Shown one piece after another: positions 9,776 through 22,200 of a stretch of 64,000 nt of DNA. The stretch covers positions 9,499,501 to 9,563,500 of the forward strand of contig OU964922.1 in assembly GCA_918807975.1 (NCBI GenBank), in the 5' to 3' direction. Made by a program: the position numbers and the translations under genes. Under the pieces are notes generated by a model. The model saw nothing but the letters and a program-made list of their open reading frames with translations. It searched no databases and was not told where the DNA came from. The DNA is from Aplidium turbinatum. Lineage: Eukaryota > Chordata > Ascidiacea > Aplousobranchia > Polyclinidae. How positions within the stretch are numbered: position 1 is the first letter of the stretch; every line of letters starts with the position of its first letter.

Positions 9776-10201
9776 CATTGCTTTCTGACATTGTTGCGTT
9801 GATATTGCAAAAAAATGTACATTTTTTCAGTGAACATGTGATTTACATAGGTTTGCCACATCTTTTCACTACAATGCATTATCTGTAATCATAGAGCATC
9901 TGATGACGTTGTTTCGAAAAACTAAAACTTTAGGTCGTTGTGCGTTGTTTTTTTTTCACATCAAATGGATGAGAATTAATCAGAACTTTAACCAGATTTA
10001 CTCTCACGGGAAAGTAAAGTAGTTCGATGAGATCGTCATTTTTTTCTTGACAAGTGTCCAGTTTCGTCACTACAACATTTACTCTTACGCAACGTACTAC
10101 CTTACGTTGTTTCTGACGTTACGTACAGCATTACGTTCGCTCTTACGTTTCTTCGTTTCCCAGCCAATCATCACTCAAGTCCAACTTCCGGGTGTGCATC
10201 A

Positions 10202-13200
10202 ATGGCTGGATCCGACATCGACTCTACAGATCTTGCGTTCTTCAGCATGACAGATGACTCTTCTCTCTTTGATGCCGACTCCTTATTTTCCGATTCGTAC
10301 GGTGTCATTGACACCAGTTCTGATTTCTCCACCAATATAATGAGTCTTTTGGAAGAGGGGACGATTAGCTGCAGGTAAGATCGTGTACGGAAGTGCCATG
10401 TTGACTCTGCTTATCCTCATTATGAACGTTTTTCGTCTTCTGCTAATTGTTCGAGATGCAAATAACCATATCTGCCACCATTTCATTAAATTTGCTTTAA
10501 AGATTTTATGTGTTGTTGTACTGCCAAAGAAAAGAGAGAAACACACACTGTTTACACAATATATTTTGACGAGTGTACATTGCCGCACGACGCACGTGCT
10601 GTGGAATGGAATGGGAATTTTTGCATGTTTCCTTCGAGTTTGTCATCAAATTCGTTTTTATCGCGTTAAGTTACAGCCAGCCTAGAACCCAAAAATGGAT
10701 CTTAATATTACATTAAATAACTATTTACACAGGTTCAGTGTATGGTTTGTGAGGTAGCTTACTTAAACATAATATCTTCGGCTATGCACTGTTTCTATGT
10801 ATGACAGGTGATGCGATCTTTGTGAAACTATAATTATGTTGAGTTCGTAAATTTTGCCATTATTCCCGTTGCCATGCAGTGTCTCAAAGTGCTTTTACTT
10901 GGCGAACCGATTTACTTGTTGAAGATTTATTGAAAAATTTGACTACGGTACCATATTTTCCGCTGATGTTTGCTGTTTTTTAAGTGGTGTGCTGAAGTGT
11001 GTAATTGTAGTAACAAACCCAATACAAACCTCTCAAAAGTTTTATTTTCAACAGTTGATCAAATCAATATTGAAATGTTTAAGTGTTCACCAGGATTGTT
11101 GTCTTTTCTGGCAATAGCTGCACGGTCAATCGGTTATATCTGATAAACGTTGCCAGTATTGCTATAAAAAAAAAGAAAAAAAAAACAAAACAGTCAAACT
11201 CTACATCAAACTTTTGCTACATTCAGTAGGCTTAGCAACCAGAAACCCAAGCACGATTTTTTACGTGGATGCATTGCATATTGTATAAATATTAAATAAT
11301 AATTTAATAAACTTTTCCTTACACTAATGAAAAAACACGTACAACAAATTGTACTTGATAAAACCGCTGTTTTAAGCCAAGTATTGTAGAAGGCCAACAA
11401 CACATTTCGCCAATCATAGATTGGCCCTTGACAAATAAAGGCATAACCGCCAATGCGGTGGTGCAATTTAGACGGCTATGAGAGCCGATAAGCTTTTTCA
11501 AAGAAGTCGCAATTTGTTTTGAAGGACGGGAGAGATTTTTCACCCAATTATAAGGGGGTCGTTATTCTGAAGGTGTACTTGGGCCTATGGTTAACCAAGC
11601 TATCAGAGAAAAAAATTAGTATTTCGGTAATGCCTTCTTTAGTTGTCAGCTAAACTTAACCTGTCCTTGTATTTGTTGAATGTTGTTGATCATATTTTAA
11701 ATTATTAGAACTCCTTTTCTGAACGGAGACTGGCCAGACTCGATCAGTGAGTTGGATTTTGACTGCAGTGAGCAGCAGAATGAGATTTCCAACTGCGACG
11801 CACATTCAGACATTGGCCCAAGTTGCTCTGTGCCCACTGAAAGGAACAGGTAGGTGCTGGGATTTTGCAAAAATTTTAATACGGTACTTTATTTTTTCCC
11901 AATCACCTTTGTATTTTCAAAATTAAAGTGATCTTGTTGAAACCACAAGAAACGGTTTGTTACTGGCATTGGTAGTTTTCTTAAGGTTGACTTTATATGT
12001 CGCACGCCTGGTGGTTGAAGATTTAGATAAAGTGGATGGAAAGTCAAGAAAGCCAATCGTTGTGTCCACTGTCCACCTTCAGTAATACCCTTTGAATATC
12101 TTGCTATGGACACAGCTCTTGGGCGGTATCAAACTGGCGCCTTTTCGTGAATGGGACCAAGTGCTCCACTATTAGGCTACGTAGCGTTAAGATCGGATGT
12201 TTGATATGCAATCAAGTTTTTGTTTTGTTGCCGATTTGTTCAGGTTGAAGAAGCGACAAAACCGTTCTCAAACCGACGGGATTCCAAACAGCTTTCAGGT
12301 AGGGTGTCGGACTGTCGGTATATCACAGAAACGCAATATTCCTTAATTGACTCAATATAATCGTATTACCAGAACACGGGATAAATATTCTGTCTTTTTT
12401 TTTTCGCTTAACAGTCACTTTTTTTCTGGTTAATTTTTAAATGAAAAAAATAATGATTTACTTGGAAAAACACTTTCAAAGTGTTTTTAATCTCACGAAT
12501 TTCACTTCATTTGTCAATTTTTTGTATATGTCTATTTACAAATACAGCCAATAGTAAGTACTGTTGAGCGCGTTGTCTTAAAGTTAAAAGTTTGGTTTTT
12601 GGCGTTACCCAATACCGTGAACTCACACACTGCAATATTTAGCGTAGTAAATTTTAGCAATTGTTATTAGCAATTTTTCTTCTAAAATTATTTGTTGAAT
12701 CCATGCATATTTTTTATCGTTCTCTCAAGCTTCAAGATATTTTTCATTGAGTTCTTCTATCGTTGTCGTACTTGATTCTAAGCATTGACTGCCTCTCGTA
12801 TGAACAGTTTCTAAGATTCTCGGTCTTTTACCGTGTGTATTAGGTGTATGTTTGTATTGTCTTTGTTGGTTTAAGTAGGATGTCTGATTGTCTGCCTTGG
12901 GCACGCTTCAGTTCTGCGGGAGAGCTGTTCTAATTTTCGTTTTTGCAGCACGTGTCCTAGGAATTCAAGTTGTTTTTCTTTATTTAAAAAAAATATATTC
13001 TTTGTTTGATCGACATGATTTAAACCATTTTAGTTGGTTTTTCTGGCAGTCCAGGGAATTGTGTTAACATTATCAAAACAACCTTAATTACTTGTTTAGG
13101 TGCCAACTGGGAGCTGTGATGTGATAGCTCAAGTGCCGATTGATATCACGGAGAGCAGTGTCGGCCACAAAAACATGCCTTCTACTGTTCCACTCACGCG

Positions 13201-16200
13201 AACAATGCCGCCCACAGAGGACATTATCCCCGTGGAGAGAAGTCTCCTTCCTCCTATACATTGCTACTCGTCCTACATCCCAGAGAACACTGTGGACGTT
13301 GATTCCTTTATTGCACCTGCGCAGTCAGTGCTTCATATGACGAGTATGGAAAAAGACAAGTTGGCGGATTCACGGTGTTCCCCAAGGGTCGAAAAAAGAC
13401 CGACTGCCGTCATTCCGCCAATGCCGAGCCTAAAAAGCTTAAGTCCGGTGCCTGTTGCAGCTGCAATGCAGCTTGATGAAGACTTTGACAGCCACACAGT
13501 GGTTAATTGCGATGTTAATGATGTGAGTATCATAGAGCCCGTCGATGTGATGCTGACGTCTAACTTGGACAACTGGAATAGTCTTCCGAAAGAGAAGAAG
13601 CTTGGCTTTGTCGAGCAGCTGAGTGAAAGAATAACTAAAACCATGGGACTTCAGGTACAGTTTTTATCTTGAATATAATAAGAAAAGTTGCATCTCTGGC
13701 CTATTTGTAGTTATCTCAACATTGCATTGCAAAAGAAAAAGATTCTTACGTGTTAGGATACCGCTCATTGTATTATTGTTGCCAAAACTCCACCTTGTAC
13801 TATTAATGAGCTTTTGTTCGAGCACTTCACAGTGTACCAATGCAAAATCTCGAACGTTGACCTTGGCGTAGTTTTTCTAAAGACGAAGCTGCGAGCTTTG
13901 ATTAAAATTGATTTTTTCATAATCGATAAAATCCGAATGGACAAGCCCCTGTGGGAAATCTTTGCCTGTATGTAAGCACCCATCAAGCGAAATCCGTTAT
14001 TTTTACATTGATTCCACGTCTATAGATGTTGAATTAATATAACAAGACAGATTGCGTGAGCTTCGACCTGACGTCTTGCTTATCCTGTTTAGTAATTCAA
14101 AAATGTTTGATGCTGATGCAGTGACACCTGAAGGGAAATTTAATAAGTGTCTTCATAGCCAAATTCTACTCTAATTTGAAAACGGGACTTTGCAACAGAG
14201 GTAGGGGTGTTCAATTTCGATTTTCGATTCGATTTCGATTAAGGTGATATTCGAAATTCGTTTTTCGTATCGGACATATTCGAAATTATAGCAGCCCTTT
14301 CGGCTGAACGCGGTTGAAAGTAACGCGAGTGGCGCGAAATCTGTCTTGTCGCATTTTGCAAGCGAAAAAAGACTTCGACGCATGCGCATCGTCGATCACG
14401 TGACTACCACACGCTCTCGCGGGTCCAACGGGCAGTCCTGCACCAGGGATGCCAGGTTGGCATTTTTAATGCCAAATTTCACAAATTTCTCTCAAGAATG
14501 AAGATCGCTAGGTTGTGCAATAGCAGAAAGTGTAGGCTGAGCTTTGTCGCAGTTTTATCCATTTTTTACCGAATCCATAGGCGCCTAAGCCGTGGGGGCA
14601 GGGCCGTAGCCAGACCACAGAGCAAGGGGGGGCAATTTTTTTTAGGGGGAAGAGGGCGAAAAAATTTAAATGGGCAAAATCATTATAATTGTAGCTGTTG
14701 CTCGAGAATGTTGAGATTTTGCCAAGAGGGGTCAAATTTTTTTTCAGGGAGGCGAGGTCCCCCAGGCTCCTGGCTGGCTACGGGCCTGCGTGGGTGCCAG
14801 GCCCCCACGCATATTTCTGTGTGAGGGCAACTTTTTATGCTGTATTAAATATTGATACATAAAACAATAACAGGGTGATTGAAAAGTAACTCCCTATTTT
14901 AAAATAAATACAATTTATTCAAATGCTATATCATGTTTCTCAATTTTTGTGTATATATTACTTAATGTATGGCAATTTAATTTATGTTCTTGATTTCCTT
15001 TCAGATTTGTTTAAATATTGTTCAATTTCAATCTTTTCAAATTTATTTTATTTCAAAACCCTACAAAAATGGCTGGACGTCTTACTCTACAGGAACGTTG
15101 GCTTGGCTTGAATGTTGGCTTGGTTTAGAGATTGGCCCAACCTCTTTAAAAATATTCTATGGAGTGATGAAGCTGTATTCCACATAGGTGGATTTGTGAA
15201 CCGTCATAACTGCCACTACTGGGCGGAAGAAGATCCTCGTGTTACCTGTGAAAAAATGCAAAATCGACCCAAAGTAACGGTATGGTGTGGAATGACTTTT
15301 GATAGGATTGTGGGTCCTTTCATTCTTCGCGATACCATGAATACCGAGAGGTACCTCGCTATGTTGAAAGATGAAATTTGGCCAATTATCAGTGCTTGGG
15401 AAAATATTGAAGATTTGATTTTCATGCAAGATGGAGCTCCTCCACACTTTGCTATTGTTGTTCGTGAATGGCTAAATGCTCAATTTCCTGGAAGATGGAT
15501 GGGTCGTCGCGGTTCACACGAATGGCCGGCCAGAAGTCCTGACTTAACACCCTGCGACTTTTTTCTCTGGGGTTGGCTGAAAGAGGAAGTCTACTCAACC
15601 AAACCAAGAAATTTGGAAGAACTTGAAGGGCGAATACGAGAAGTTATGATTTCCATCCCGCAAGAGTTTCTTGCGAAATCAGTTGATGCGATTCCTGGTC
15701 GACTTGAGAAGCTGGTGGCAAATAAAGGCGCCCATATCGAATTTTAAATAAAAGCCCATGCATTATACTTCCTTCTCATATTCATTAATTGTAGAAATTA
15801 TATTTTAAAAATAAATTATAGTTTTTTTAAAATAGGGAGTTACTTTTCAATCACCCTGTAGATCAACTAGTGATCGGCAGCAGTGGCGGCTCGTGGTCTC
15901 AAAACATGGGGGGGCTGCATCAACCAGTAGGCTAACCTAATATAAATAATTATAAACCTGTACCGGACTGAGGTATAAATGCACTGAGTTAAGGTTAGTA
16001 ACACAGTAACATGTTCTTTTAATTGGCTGTCGTTTAATGTTTTTATCATTTAAAGTAAACTTTTGATAATGGCTTGAATGTGGTCAAGTTTAGGTGGTCA
16101 CCAGATGGAGCTAGTACTATTTTGGGACTTGGTATTAACTTAGTTGGTTAGATCTATGCTTGTGCTTTCCAACGATAGCAAATTTGTTGAAATTGAACAA

Positions 16201-19200
16201 CAAATGAATAAATGGGAGACAATTTCCTTCAGGTGTTTTTCAGTGCCTTTCCACCCCGTACTTCCTCCTTTATAATAGTCTATTCCAACCTGTGTGACGT
16301 ACATGACGTCATCAAAGAGCACCAATAATTACAGTAATTGGCTTTACTTTACATCAAAACTAGTCTGTCTCGGTGACTTCTCAAAACACAGATCAAGTAA
16401 AGTAACCTACGATCCCTTTACCTAATCACCGATAGCTTCCACACGCTTAAACTAAAGATTTACGAGAACCAAAGTTGGAATCCCTGACCAGGGTCTGTTT
16501 TATTTGCAGTCCCCACAGCGCTTGTTCAGTGATGCTAGAAAACTTTTTTCTGAAAAACCTACGTCATAAAAAAAAGAACAAGCAACACCGGACCTGCAGA
16601 ATTTGCAGACCTAGAGTTGCCAATTAATTTTTGTAACACAAATTTTTAATATTAAGAGTTTTTTTAATTTTTCAAGCGAAATAAATTAAAAAAACATGGC
16701 AAAACTATCTATATGTAATATAATTCACATATGCACAAAAATGTTGGGGGGGCTGCAGTCCCGCAGTCCCTTATGACGAGCCGCCACTGATCGGCAGCAG
16801 GAAAACACTTTTTGAATGCAAACCGCAACAGCTTTGCGATAAATAATCACTATGAACGAGCTGCGATGCTACAATCCAACACCAGACAACAAAATCTGTC
16901 ATTTTTACATTGATTTAATGTCTGCAGACGTTAAATCAATGTAAAAATGACTGATTTTGCTGTCTGGGAAATAGCAAACATCTACCATTTTGTGTCGATT
17001 CAATGTCATCAGATGTTGAATGCATCCAAAAACAACATAATTTGCTAAGTAGACGGAGCGTGCGTTTAGCTTTATGCGCTTGCAAACGTACTCGATGTCG
17101 CTTTTGAGTCGAAACCTCTGCACTCTGCAGTGAAATGTCGCGGCAGTGAATCGCTCGCTGTGAAGATGAACTTGAAGTGTTTGGGATCGCAGCGACCTCG
17201 GCTCCAGAGGAGCGATCGTTTTCAAAAGCTGGCCTGACCGTCATGAAGCTGAGATCCCGACTGACGGGTGACCATGTCGATCAGCTTGTGTTCATAAACA
17301 CCAACATGGGCCTGGAGCTGTAGACGTTATTTTGTGTTCTTTTTTCGCAAATTTTTATGGCTTTTTTTCCCGTTTTCTAGCGAATTTTCATGTCGTTTCT
17401 TTCAATAAAGTCACATTTTGCAGTTTGGTGAATAGTTGTGATATTCGAATTCGAAAATCGAAAACAAATTGAATTTCGAATATTCAAATAATCGAAATTG
17501 AACACCCCTAAACAGAGCACAGAGGTCAGAGTCACTACAGGGTCATCAATAATTAACGTAACAAAAGATCCGATTCAAACAGTGGCAAAGGAGGCGAACG
17601 TGGCCTATGGAACCATGCTTACAGTTCTCAAGAAGGATTTGAAGATGAGCCCATTCAAACACATGAAGAAACAGTTGTTAAATGCCAATACCATTGTAAA
17701 ACGTCTTTCCAGACCCAGAATTCTGCTCTCACGCGTTGAAGGAAGAGGCACACTGCCAAACCTTGTGTTTCGCGATGAGAAGAAATTTGATGTCCAGCAT
17801 CATTTTAACAGTCAGAAATCAGAATGATCGTGTTTGGTCACACGATGGTGACGTGGAACCCCGGGTAGTCACTCGGAGACAAGGGGCGGCATCAGTGATG
17901 GTGTGGGCTGCAGTCAACGAATCAGGAAGGAGTCCATTGATTTTTGTGAACCAAGGAGTGAAATTGAACCAAGAAAACCACCGAAATGATATTCTTGAGG
18001 GTTCATTGTTGCCTTGAGCAAAGAAACACTTTAAAAATGTAATTGGTCATTCCAACAAGATTCTGCCCCTTTACATGGAGCTAAGAAAACACAAAACTGG
18101 CTTCCAGCCAATGTGCCGTTCTTCATTTTCAAGGAAGAATGGCCTCCTTTATCCCCAGACCTGAACCCCCTAGACTTTGGCATCTGGTCTTACCTGGAGA
18201 ACAAGGTTTCGACTAAACACCATCAAAGTTTGGAAGCGCTGAAGGCTAATCTGAAAAAAGAATGAGCTAAAATATCCCAAAGAGTTATTGGTGATTCTTG
18301 CAGGCCCTTTTAGAAGCGTCTCCAACTTGTTTAAATGGCAGACGCATTGAGTAAACTAGTTTTTCCTAAATATTTATTTATTTGGCAATAATATTATATG
18401 TTTATTACTCAAAAATTGTTGCCATTTGTTAAATACAGTTGTTTGAAGTTACAACGTTTATTGTTGATGACCCTGTATAGCGTAATGTCATTACAGTCGA
18501 ATTCTACTGACAATTTTTTTATTGAACTCTGTTAAGGATTTTGACCTCACAAGGTTTTCTATCATAGATTATTACTATTTTTTATAATATTTTTTTTTCC
18601 AGGAGCAACTGGATATAATCCAGATTATTGGTGCTAACAATAAGTGTCAAATACCATTCCGTATGTCCATTGACGACATCGACAGCCATAAGCTATCTCG
18701 TGTGCTCGGTTACTTGGACACCCACAAGTCAATGGACACCTCGTCTACTTCTTCGAAACTCGATGCTCAAACACCAACTCCTGAAAGCAACTTAAGAAGA
18801 AGCAATAGCGATGGAAATATTGCTAAAACCCTCTCTGATGCACAAAAGGAGCAAAGGGTATGGTATTGATAGTAAATGTGACTGATTAATTTCTTCAATA
18901 GCATTGTCTCCGACTTTTAGCTGAACAATTGTATCTTTCTCTCAGTGCACACCCTCCATTCATTCTTCTTCCTCAATAGAAAGAAGAGTGAATGGAGGCC
19001 CTTTGGAGGGTATAATAAATAGGATCAACAGGACCTCAATAGGATCCTCTACAGATCAACGTCAAGTCTTGTGGCTTGATTCTCGCTTAGAATTAAAGTT
19101 TCTTTTATGTCAATAGAAAATGTTTGCGAAAAAATATTAAGAATTGCCCCTGTTTTTTTTTTGTTTGTAAATTTAATCATTTCAAGCTTTCTTGTTAGCG

Positions 19201-22200
19201 GAGAGTTGTTTCTTGTTAAAACAGCGCTAATTTCCAATCATCAGCTTCATTTATATTCATTGCCACTTGGGCGTGCCCATCGCATCCTGGCGTGCTTGTT
19301 AAAGTGTTCAATCATCATTCCCCATATGTTGTTATCGCAATGAAAGCAAATATTTGCATTGTCCGACTCCCAGACGTCGTTGTTTACTTTTGAAAGCTTA
19401 TCAAACGCTTGTTAAAATTCACATTGATATCATGTAATACGATGGTGAATACACGTCAAAATAACTAGTTTGTTTGCTAGTTTTGTGAAGTGTTATTGCC
19501 AAGCCATATCCCAGACAGCAGAATCCGTCATTTTTATATTGATCCAATGTCTGCAGACGTTGAATTAATGTAAACATAACGGATTTTGCTGTCTGGAACA
19601 TTTTATACAGCCATGCAACGACCAGAAAATACGTTTGGTTCTTATACCGGCATAAGAATTACATACATTTTAAACTGGCAAGATGTTCAATAATGTGTTT
19701 GTTTGAAGCATTGTTAGAAATTATCAAGCTGGATTGTAAAGTAAATTTTCTCAAAACTGACGGTTGCTTTCAACATTGCGCTGCAGGCACTAGGCAAGTC
19801 CACGATTCCACATGAAAACCTTAAACTTTGTTGTTAACAGTAAAATTTCCTTGTTTTGAATACTAGAGTGCAATATTTCGTTTTTACAAACTTGAAATCC
19901 AGGGTGTGACTGGTTGGGGTTTTCAATTATTTCGCTTGGTACTCGATGTTCCGATGGGACCTAGTCAGAAGAAATCTTCTTTGTTACGTCGTTTCAACGT
20001 CGCCAGACATTGAAACGATGTAAAAAGGGCAACACTGTTTTGCAATACCGGGTTCGCCACCCGTGTTTGACACAATGGACATACGCGCCACCCAACACAT
20101 CTTTGAACCCAGGCAGCAAAATCCGTCATTTTTGCATTGATTCAAGGTCTGCAGACGGTGACAAGCTATTCTAGGCCAGTTCACCCGTTTTGTGTAGATT
20201 ATCCATTCAGAGAAATCCTGTTCATCTAGTAGGAAATCCTGCCCGTTGCGTACTACGCCAACTAAATTTCAATCGGATTTTCAATTTTCGTTCGATAAAC
20301 ACGGGGCGGGATAAACACCATTAAAAAATCCTCTTTGAGCAACAAAAGAAAAAGGCAAATAATAGCTAATTCATCGGCTGCCACTGGCTGACTTGGCGTG
20401 GAGGGTTAAGGCGGTGGTAGTCCTTGCATTGACGTGGGTTTGATTCCCACCACTGTTATGCCCCTTTTCTTCCGTAATTACCAAACAAGTTCGAATGGGA
20501 TTTTTTAATGGTACCTTTTCGAAACTTGCGGCCGGGGCAACAGCAATATTGTTGCAAGCAGCTAATTTGTCACGATTTCTTTTCATGAGAATAGAAAATC
20601 CTTCCCTGGCACAAAAAAATATAGATAAACAAACATTTAGCCTATAAATACTGTGATTAGATGGATTGTTAGTTGATAATAATGCACGAATACTATGATG
20701 TTTTTCGAAGCTAGATGTCTGTGTGCGGTGTATTTAAGTTATGCGCTTTCAAACTCATTGAAGTCGAGTATTATGATGCGTTTCTGTAGGGGAGGGTGGG
20801 GTGGTTTGAACCACTTTTCTCAATATTCCTAATGTCTGCTTCAGGATTCAATTTTTCAGCAATTTTTTTGCATGACATCCAAGTCTAGGATGTACTTGAG
20901 CAAGCCCAAAGTGAATTTGCAAATGAAATTTATTACAACGAAAAATATAAAGTATTTTCAGAAAGTTCTCAAGTGGTTCAAATCACCCTTGGGTTGGGGT
21001 GATTTGAACCACTCAAAAGGGTGATTTGAACCACACTGGGGTAATTTAACCCACCTTTTCAAAGTTGGATAAATACACATTGTTTCACAAATAATCAATG
21101 AAAAAGATGTCTCAAACATTTACAGCGGTATAAGTACAAAAATAATAAAAAACATGCAACACAAACAACGACCAGTAACTGTCAATCAACTGTCTCGTAA
21201 GAGTAATTAAGCATTGTCAACATCAATATGTTATCATTCCAAATTGAACTCTTTCAGGCAACAATTGAATATAAAATGGCTCTCCCTTCTTGCAGTTCCT
21301 CCCGCTTTTTGTGGATTGGGTAAAACTTTTACTATGTCGCTTCGTGGAAAAGACCCTTCATCATTTTCTTTGAATGTAAATGATGGCTTTCCACTCTTAT
21401 TTGTAGATGGAACCTTTTGCAAGAAGCGAGCTTCAGGCTCCTCGTCGATTGTGCCCACGTCATCTATCTTGCCAATGTAATGACGTGTGTTCTCTTTGGT
21501 ATTAAATTTAACAACAACAAAATCTCCTACAGCAAGTTCTTTGGGATTTTGCTCTTCATTTACACTACTTCCACTCTCTGATGCTGTGTCTGACATATCG
21601 TCCAAAGGAACTGCATCATCCTCATCAGAACTTGAGCTTTCATTAAGAGCTAGCACACGTTTTGTGGGGGGTTTCTTTGGCTTTGGTCTAATAATTTTTT
21701 GTTTTCTTCTGAGCAATTTTTCCTGCTTTGCACGTCTTTCTTCGTGCTGAATTTTTATTGCCTGTTTTTCTGGAGTCTCTGTGAGAACCCGACTTTTTAC
21801 TCGTTTCCTTTTGCGTTGAACTCTTGGGGTTTTGCTTGATGGTAATGGAATAACTTCGTTGGGTGGTATGAAGCTTTCTGAGGCGTGATATTCCTCGAGA
21901 TCTTGCAATGAAGATACGGGTAAATGTGTCGCACCTTCAAAGAAATAAGCATTATCAGTTGATCGGTTAGCAATAGTGTTGGGAACTGCGGCCATAACAT
22001 TAGCTTCATTCACTTCAGGTTGATGGGAGGTACTTGTTTGGGGATTTGGTCTATCACTCAGAAGTGATGGGGCAAAATCTGTGTCTGTGAATATACTTTT
22101 GTTAAAAGGATATATTCCTGTAGAGGCAAAGCCAGAAGTGATGTTCCTTGGCGTCATAGCGTTTAAAAAAGCCTCCTTAACGCATTGTGGAATGTCATAA

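Larger units (their letters stand above)
14202..17510 (+). mobile_element. hAT transposon, host of several nested insertions
   Basis: TIRs start TAGGGGTGTTCAATTTCGAT and end AATTGAACACCCCTA. The flanking 8-mers are AACAGAGG (14194-14201) and AACAGAGC (17511-17518), a 7/8 target duplication. The transposase C-terminus survives at 17160-17323. Four other elements sit inside: 14599-14788, 14871-15858, 15881-16789 and 16882-16967. The element is therefore the oldest layer of this stack. It lies in intron 4 of FAM199X. Confidence 0.85.

Noticed and set aside
11160-11190. Poly(A) tail of a retrogene
   Set aside because: A-rich run without any coding similarity upstream or a target duplication.
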